In this document: positions 59,665 to 64,000 of the stretch, piece after piece
Layout of the letters: the number at the start of each line of letters is the position of its first letter
How positions within the stretch are numbered: position 1 is the stretch's first letter
Assembly (NCBI RefSeq): GCF_001613205.1
Contig: NZ_BDBX01000035.1
Span: forward strand, 1-64,000
DNA length: 64,000 nucleotides
Origin: Nocardia sienata NBRC 100364
GTDB taxonomy: Bacteria; Actinomycetota; Actinomycetes; Mycobacteriales; Mycobacteriaceae
Reading direction: 5' to 3'
The notes under the pieces: model-generated
The model's database searches: none
What the model was told of the DNA's origin: nothing
What the model saw: the letters and a program-made list of their open reading frames with translations, nothing else
Translations under genes and position numbers: made by a program

Positions 59665-59787
59665 TCAGCGCTTCCTCTTTCGAACGATCACCCTGGACTG
59701 CTCCTGCCGTTCACGCTTCGCTGCCCGGCGTTGCTCCAAGGTCGACGAGGGTTTCTTCAACGATTTCCCACGCGATTTATCAGCCAC
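59665..59787 (-). CDS. Small basic protein (40 aa)
   Basis: GTG preceded by AAAGGAGCGACA, a good ribosome binding site. Product MADKSRGKSLKKPSSTLEQR followed by AAKRERQEQSRVIVRKRKR, almost entirely basic and helical. It resembles short Lys/Arg-rich proteins conserved in mycolata, probably nucleic-acid- or ribosome-associated. The longer frame upstream (to 59967) is Arg/Pro-rich and non-coding. Confidence 0.7.
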   Translation of the reverse strand: MADKSRGKSLKKPSSTLEQRRAAKRERQEQSRVIVRKRKR

Positions 59788-59962
59788 TGTCGCTCCTTTT
59801 CCGAAGTTCCATCCGACCGACCTCGACCATACGTCAGAAAAAATAAAAAGCCAGTCCGGCGGAGCCGGCCGGTGCGACCCACTGCCCGCCGGACTCTCCG
59901 GTCGCCGATCTTGCCGCCGCCCCGGCCGGCTCGCGGACCACCGGCGGCGGGCCGGGGCGGCC

Positions 59963-60163
59963 CGCACCGACGACTACGGCGGCACGCTCGAGGCCCGCGT
60001 CCACTTCCTGGCCGCGGCGGTCGCAGCGATCCGCGAAGCCATCGGTCCCGACCCGGCGATCGCGTGCCGGTACTCGCAGTGGAAATCCAGTGACTACAAC
60101 GCACATATCGCCGCAACACCCGACGAACTCGCCCGCGTGTTCACCCCGCTCGTAGAACACGGC
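59963..60163 (+). pseudogene. Internal fragment of an NADH:flavin oxidoreductase (old yellow enzyme family)
   Basis: The frame reads RTDDYGGTLEARVHFL, AIREAIGPDPAIACRYSQWKSSDYNAH and ATPDELARVFTPLVEHG, the middle of the OYE barrel. There is no start, FMN-binding N-terminus or C-terminal half; both sides are unrelated sequence. Remnant of a deleted gene. Confidence 0.65.
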
Positions 60164-60217
60164 CACGGCCGAAAGGGCCTGCATCCGTCGGATACAGACC
60201 CTTCTCGTCCGCGTATG

Positions 60218-60658
60218 TCACCCTGCGAGCAGCGTGCGGCGCAGGCCCTCGGTGGCGACGACCAGGGCCGGGACCAGTGTCAGGTGCGTGATCGACAGCG
60301 CGATCGTGGAGGCGGTGTCGAAGTCGGCGCCGACGGTCATACCGATAGTGGCGACCGCGAGCACCGAACCGGTCACCGCGGCGACGCGCAGCACACCGAT
60401 CCACCGGTAGGACAACAGCACGGCGGCACCGAGACCGATCAGCATCGGGACCACGGTCATCACGATGATGCCGCCGGGAGCCACACTCTGGACCCGGCCC
60501 GCCTCGGTCGTTTCGAAGGTGCCACCGGCGGCCGCCCCGATCAGCCAGACGACGAGGTTGGCCAGGAGCGCGGCGCCGATCGCGCCGAACAGGGCGACGG
60601 GACGATTCAGTGCGGGGATGCGGGCGGCGGTATGGGCCGTGGTGGTCGCGGTGCTCAT
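60218..60658 (-). CDS. DUF6069-like four-span membrane protein
   Basis: 146 aa from ATG 60658, with AGGAG upstream. Four hydrophobic helices (AALLANLVVWLIGAAAGGTF, IIVMTVVPMLIGLGAAVLLSY, VLRVAAVTGSVLAVATIGMTV, TIALSITHLTLVPALVVATEG) match the DUF6069 family of actinobacterial inner-membrane proteins. Function unknown. The palindrome 56 bp upstream is probably its operator. Confidence 0.82.
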   Translation of the reverse strand: MSTATTTAHTAARIPALNRPVALFGAIGAALLANLVVWLIGAAAGGTFETTEAGRVQSVAPGGIIVMTVVPMLIGLGAAVLLSYRWIGVLRVAAVTGSVLAVATIGMTVGADFDTASTIALSITHLTLVPALVVATEGLRRTLLAG

Positions 60659-60713
60659 GATGATCTCCTGAAGCTGTGCGGGTCGTGTGGAACCATCCTG
60701 AAACCTGAACAAA

Positions 60714-60727
60714 TATTGAGGTCAATA
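60714..60727. promoter_or_regulatory. Palindromic operator TATTGAGGTCAATA
   Basis: A perfect 14-bp dyad (6-2-6) in the region between the divergent DUF6069 and Ddn-like genes. Placement suggests repression of the membrane-protein gene by a small winged-helix regulator encoded elsewhere. Confidence 0.5.
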
Positions 60728-60810
60728 CCGCCGGTTCACAGCATGACGTAGATCACTTCTGATACTTCGGTGCCCCCGCAGGTATCCCAGGGCCCGGCGC
60801 AGTGGGTGAC

Positions 60811-60816
60811 TAATAT
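60811..60816 (+). promoter_or_regulatory. -10 element (TAATAT) of the second Ddn-like gene
   Basis: TAATAT, seven bases, ATG at 60824; leaderless geometry and support for this start. Confidence 0.45.
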
Positions 60817-60823
60817 TGCGCAG

Positions 60824-61315
60824 ATGTCGTTGCCGAGTGATATGCGTGCGTTCAACCGGTCCGTGGTCGAGAATTTCCGCGCAGGTGGCGGGGAGATCAC
60901 CATGGACGGGATGCTGAAGGGGGCCGACCTCGTTCTGCTGACCACTGTCGGCAGAAGCAGCGGGCGCCAGCATATCGTTCCGCTCGCGTACCTGACCGAC
61001 GGTGACGATCGAATCGTGCTGTGGGCCTCCAATATGGCCGCGGCCGAACATCCGATGTGGTACCGGAACCTGGTCGCCGAGCCGCAGGTCATCGTCGAGC
61101 TGCCCACCCCGGCGGGTATCGACCTGTTCACCGGCACCGCGCACACTGCCACCGGGTCCGAACGTGAGCGACTGTTCGCGATGCTGGAGAGCCGATTTCC
61201 GCATATGGCCGCACATCAGCAGCAGACCGGACGGGAGATTCCGCTCGTGGTGGTGCAACGAGTATCGGGACTGGCCGATCAGGGTGCCGCGTCGGCACCC
61301 GCTGTCGATGCGTAG
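60824..61315 (+). CDS. Deazaflavin (F420)-dependent nitroreductase-family protein
   Basis: 163 aa. Ddn-like split barrel: GADLVLLTTVGRSSGRQHIVPLAYLTDGDDRIVLWASN, AAAEHPMWYRNLVAEPQVIVELP. It is in the same family as 39021-39449, but with HPMWYRNL in place of HPAWYHNL and a longer C-terminus (ESRFPHMAAHQQQTGREIPLVVVQRV). F420H2-dependent reductase of unknown substrate. Confidence 0.9.
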   Translation: MSLPSDMRAFNRSVVENFRAGGGEITMDGMLKGADLVLLTTVGRSSGRQHIVPLAYLTDGDDRIVLWASNMAAAEHPMWYRNLVAEPQVIVELPTPAGIDLFTGTAHTATGSERERLFAMLESRFPHMAAHQQQTGREIPLVVVQRVSGLADQGAASAPAVDA

Positions 61316-61692
61316 CGGAGTCCGCGCAGCGATGTGGTTTCGCGGATCGCGCCGATACGGCTCGCCGACGACGCGCGAAGTGTCGTAATCAGGCGCCGGT
61401 AATCCCTTGTCGTAGCGCAGTTCACGACGGAGGCATGACCTTTCGACTACTCGAGTGGCCGGCCGGCCGCGCCGAGCCGCCGAGAAATGCTCGCCATGAT
61501 TCTGGACCTGGGTATCCGACCGTTCATGCCATACGGTTCGGTCGCCCTTGCCTGCTACCGGACGCCGGAATCGAATGACCCTCTCGCCCAGACGTTTCCG
61601 GGTCGTCGCCGGGGGCCGGTGCAAGCGCAACCCTGAATCGTCGCCGACACCGCGCCGCACATCGCAGGTCGGCCGAGCCCAGAAGGAGTGCG
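61316..61692. other. No clear gene (377 bp)
   Basis: A 47-codon frame from ATG 61436 is open, but its GGAGG touches the start codon and the product is not protein-like. No repeat or terminator seen. Confidence 0.35.
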
Positions 61693-62691
61693 ATGTCATC
61701 CGCGCGTGGCCCCGCGATGATCGGGTTATCCGTCTTCGGTGTTGTCGCCGTGTGTTGTCTGAGCCTGGTCCTGACCACCGCGCGCGGACCCGCCGCCGAA
61801 GTCGGCACCGAGTACGGGGCGGTCTTCACCGAGGTCTCCGGACTCAGCACCGGAAGCGGTGTCCGGCTGGCCGGAAATCGGATCGGAACCGTCACCGCGA
61901 TCGACGTATCCGACAATGCCACGGCCCGGGTGCGATTCAGCGTCGGTCACGATCGGCCGGTCCTGGACACGACCCACGCCGCAGTCCGCTATCAGAGCGT
62001 GCTCGGGCAGTACTACCTGGAACTGTCCGAGTCCGGCCCCGGAGGAGGCGAACTCGCCCCGGGGGCAACCATCCCGCGGGAGCGGACCGCGCCGGGTTTC
62101 GATGTATCGCGGCTGTTCGACGGCTTCCGGCCATTGTTCACCGCGCTGGACGTCGAGGAGCTGGGACGGGTGGCGGAGAACGTGGGCCGGGTCCTCCAGG
62201 GCGACAGCTCGGGTATCGGACCGGTACTGACGGCTCTGGGTGACCTACTCCAGTACGCGACGAACGAGCATGCCGCTGTCGCGGTGTTCATTCACAATCT
62301 GGGCAAGATCGCCACCGAGCTCGGCGGTATCGCCGAACAGGTCGGCGTACTGATCGAGCGGATCGCAGCACTGGTAGGTCTGTTCGACAACGCCGTGGAA
62401 CTGGTCGACTCGCTCTTCTCGCAGGATTCGAGCCTCGCATCGGAGGGCGGACTTCTCGCCGAACCGGGATCTCCCTCCGAAGACGCCTATCCGGCTCTGC
62501 ACGAGCAGTTGCGCATCCTCGCTTCTCGCCCCGACCAGCTCGTGGAAGTCCTGTCGCTGAAGCCGGAACTGATCAATGGGTTGAACTCCGACCATCCGGC
62601 GGCAAGCTCCGCATCCGCGTCCCCCTGTTCTTCCTGGCCGTTCGCCCCGGCCGTCCTCGCCGGAGCGCAGCATGAGGCGGTGTGCCGATGA
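61693..62691 (+). CDS. MlaD/MCE-family protein (isolated)
   Basis: 332 aa. N-terminal membrane anchor (MIGLSVFGVVAVCCLSLVL), then the MCE/MlaD beta-barrel domain (VFTEVSGLSTGSGVRLAGNRIGTVTAIDVSDNATARVRFSVG, AAVRYQSVLGQYYLEL), then a helical tail (LLQYATNEHAAVAVFIHNLGKIATELGGI) and a low-complexity C-terminus. Mce proteins form lipid-import tunnels and normally occur as six-gene sets with YrbE permeases; here only this one and an Mce-associated protein are present, so it is an orphan or a remnant of a full operon. Confidence 0.88.
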   Translation: MSSARGPAMIGLSVFGVVAVCCLSLVLTTARGPAAEVGTEYGAVFTEVSGLSTGSGVRLAGNRIGTVTAIDVSDNATARVRFSVGHDRPVLDTTHAAVRYQSVLGQYYLELSESGPGGGELAPGATIPRERTAPGFDVSRLFDGFRPLFTALDVEELGRVAENVGRVLQGDSSGIGPVLTALGDLLQYATNEHAAVAVFIHNLGKIATELGGIAEQVGVLIERIAALVGLFDNAVELVDSLFSQDSSLASEGGLLAEPGSPSEDAYPALHEQLRILASRPDQLVEVLSLKPELINGLNSDHPAASSASASPCSSWPFAPAVLAGAQHEAVCR

Positions 62692-63224
62692 CGCGCGACC
62701 CACGCGAGGTCGATGAACAGCGCGCATCCGGTTCGGTGGCCACCGTATCGGCGTGGGGACTCGCCGCGGCCGCGTTCGTCGTCCTGGCGGTACTTCTCTG
62801 CTGGCGCTGGATCTCCGCCCAGGATCAGCTGGACGACCTACACGGCCGCATCACCGATCGCGACCGGGTGGCCGCCGTCGCCGCCGACTACGCGAAACGC
62901 TCGCTGACCTATGACTTCCGTAGTCTCGACGCCTTCTTCGCCGGGGTCCGGCAGGGAACGACCGCCGGGTTCTCCAACCGCTACGACGCCGTCGGCGACT
63001 CACTCGCGAAGATCATGATCGAAGCCGAGGTCGTCGCCCAAGGTGAGGTCGTGAGCACCGCGGTCGACGCCGTCGACGGTGACAACTACAGCGTCACTGT
63101 CTTCGCGACCCAGCAGACCCGTAACGTCCGGCACCCGGAACCGGTCGGCACGTCCACCCTGGTGACAGTGGATGTGCAGCGTGTCGGTGACGAATGGCTC
63201 GTCGCCGACTACCGCCCGCACTGA
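62688..63224 (+). CDS. Mce-associated membrane protein
   Basis: 178 aa; ATG overlaps the MCE stop (ATGA). One hydrophobic anchor (WGLAAAAFVVLAVLLCWRWIS) followed by a soluble extracytoplasmic domain (LTYDFRSLDAFFAGVRQGTTAGFSNRYDAVGDSLAKIM, VTVFATQQTRNVRHPEP, LVTVDVQRVGDEWLVADYRPH), the Mam/NTF2-like layout that accompanies mce operons and stabilises the complex. Confidence 0.88.
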   Translation: MTRDPREVDEQRASGSVATVSAWGLAAAAFVVLAVLLCWRWISAQDQLDDLHGRITDRDRVAAVAADYAKRSLTYDFRSLDAFFAGVRQGTTAGFSNRYDAVGDSLAKIMIEAEVVAQGEVVSTAVDAVDGDNYSVTVFATQQTRNVRHPEPVGTSTLVTVDVQRVGDEWLVADYRPH

Positions 63225-63356
63225 GACACTCGCGCGATTTCCTCGTATCGCGCGGACAGCGCAGGAGTTCGGGCGGCACAGCATCCGGTTCGGGCGTAAT
63301 TTCCCTCGTCGGTGCCGTCACCGTCTGCCTCGGGGACCCGTACCTGATCCGGTTGC

Positions 63357-63722
63357 TCATCCGCGATGCTCGGAGGTGGGGAGTGAGGGCTGAATCCTCC
63401 GCAGGGCGAACGCGCCGACGACCGCGGCGACCAACCCGATGAGGGAGGCGAGAAAACCGCCGACGATCCCGTATCCGGTGCCGGGTCCGCCCTCGGCGGC
63501 GAGCACGACCAGCCCACCGAGCACCAGGCCGGCCATCCCGGCCGCCAGTGCGGCGACCGCCGAGCGGCGTCCGGTGCGGCGCAGGAGTGCGCGGGTGCCG
63601 ACGACCACACCGACGAGTGCCACCGCGACACCCACCAGGGACCAGAAACGTCCGGCGGTCAATCCGGAGGCCTCCGACTGGGCCAGGATCTGCGAGGTGG
63701 CGAACAGGTGACGGACGGGCAT
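63357..63722 (-). CDS. DUF6223-like membrane protein
   Basis: 121 aa from ATG 63722, preceded by GGAGAAGGAGCACGCC. Three hydrophobic helices (FWSLVGVAVALVGVVVGTRALL, SAVAALAAGMAGLVLGGLVVL, IVGGFLASLIGLVAAVVGAFAL) match the DUF6223 family. Function unknown. Divergent from the gene at the right edge. Confidence 0.82.
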   Translation of the reverse strand: MPVRHLFATSQILAQSEASGLTAGRFWSLVGVAVALVGVVVGTRALLRRTGRRSAVAALAAGMAGLVLGGLVVLAAEGGPGTGYGIVGGFLASLIGLVAAVVGAFALRRIQPSLPTSEHRG

Positions 63723-63843
63723 GGCGTGCTCCTTCTCCAACGACTGGAATGCGTATCCATCGTCGCCGCCGGACCGGCCTCCGGTCGTCGTGCGCACGCA
63801 GGCGTTCCAGGCTGCCGCCGGAGGCGTGGAAACCCGGCCGGAA

Positions 63844-63859
63844 TACTGCGTACGCAGTA
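63844..63859. promoter_or_regulatory. Perfect 16-bp palindrome TACTGCGTACGCAGTA
   Basis: It is its own reverse complement, located between divergent genes, 57 bp upstream of the start at 63917 and 121 bp upstream of 63722. The typical place and size for a dimeric activator or TetR/LuxR-type site. Confidence 0.6.
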
Positions 63860-63904
63860 GGTGGGATCATCCTGGTGCCCGACTTCCCCCGGTGGATATC
63901 GGGA

Positions 63905-63910
63905 TAGGGT
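63905..63910 (+). promoter_or_regulatory. -10 element (TAGGGT) of the right-edge gene
   Basis: TAGGGT, six bases, ATG at 63917: leaderless geometry. Confidence 0.45.
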
Positions 63911-63916
63911 GCACCC

Positions 63917-64000
63917 ATGGAAAGGCTCCGGAACTGGGCGATCGCCGGGGGCGTCGCGGTGTTCCAGCTCCTCTCCGGCTTGTCCGGGCCCCCGCTGGGC
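63917..64000 (+). CDS. N-terminus of a membrane protein, 3' end beyond right edge
   Basis: 28 codons are visible: MERLRNWAIAGGVAVFQLLS followed by GLSGPPLG, a charged start and the first transmembrane helix. The N-terminus is of the kind seen in actinobacterial sensor histidine kinases, but too little is present to name it. Confidence 0.55.
   Translation, partial: MERLRNWAIAGGVAVFQLLSGLSGPPLG

Noticed and set aside
61436..61579. 47-codon plus-strand ORF with GGAGG upstream
   Set aside because: The ribosome binding site touches the ATG and the product (MTFRLLEWPAGRAEPP...) shows no protein-like character.
1..64000. CRISPR arrays, tRNA/rRNA genes, intact insertion sequences, prophage
   Set aside because: No regularly spaced repeats, cloverleaf-forming stretches, transposase or phage structural genes were seen on either strand.

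Overview
The window is GC-rich DNA from a mycolic-acid-bearing actinomycete, most likely Nocardia or a close relative. Supporting genes are an antigen-85-like mycolyltransferase (10637-11614), a FadE10-type acyl-CoA dehydrogenase (8682-10628), MlaD/Mce and Mce-associated proteins (61693-63224), two deazaflavin (F420)-type Ddn-like proteins (39021-39449, 60824-61315), several ESX/type VII secretion (T7SS) proteins, and many genes whose -10 hexamer lies 6-8 nt before the start codon (leaderless mRNAs). No rRNA, tRNA, CRISPR array or intact insertion sequence was seen.

Layout. 1-2791 (minus): a T7SS-type protein with a long Pro/Ala/Ser-rich tail, followed by a low-complexity gene that runs off the left edge. 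3777-5668: a prolyl-4-hydroxylase-like oxygenase and a glycosyltransferase. 5701-12722: an arginyl-tRNA synthetase and two paralogous NlpC/P60-like (papain-fold) proteins flanking fadE10 and the mycolyltransferase. 12836-19460: an IclR regulator divergent from a five-gene operon whose start and stop codons overlap (PEP mutase/isocitrate-lyase-type lyase, aconitase-type dehydratase large and small subunits, MHS-type transporter, acyl-CoA ligase), a catabolic pathway for an unidentified carboxylic acid. 19588-25050: a pentapeptide-repeat membrane protein, a strong bidirectional-looking hairpin, a GNAT/XRE pair, a three-gene micro-operon, an orphan XRE gene and a SLOG-like protein.

25440-27341 and 35824-38221 are two T7SS cassettes of the same design: ESX-type partner, candidate toxin, lipoprotein as candidate immunity protein. 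Between and after them the DNA is littered with 3'-end gene relics (NUDIX, Fic, XRE, small membrane peptide, lipoprotein, tmrB-like, ECF41 sigma), suggesting repeated acquisition and decay of accessory modules. Intact genes here include a Fic protein with a clear inverted-repeat operator, ArfB, a CPBP protease, an aminoglycoside phosphotransferase-like protein and an AAC(3)-like acetyltransferase.

38515-49561 carries small redox enzymes, an AraC regulator, a Baeyer-Villiger-type monooxygenase, a cytochrome P450 lacking the ExxR motif, a TmrB-like ATPase, and a compact PEP-utilising enzyme divergent from two DNA-binding proteins. 49955-64000 holds a Pro-rich lipoprotein, an SGNH hydrolase/acyltransferase pair, an MFS/LysR divergon, several conserved small-domain proteins, an isolated Mce pair, and the start of a membrane protein gene at the right edge preceded by a perfect 16-bp palindrome.
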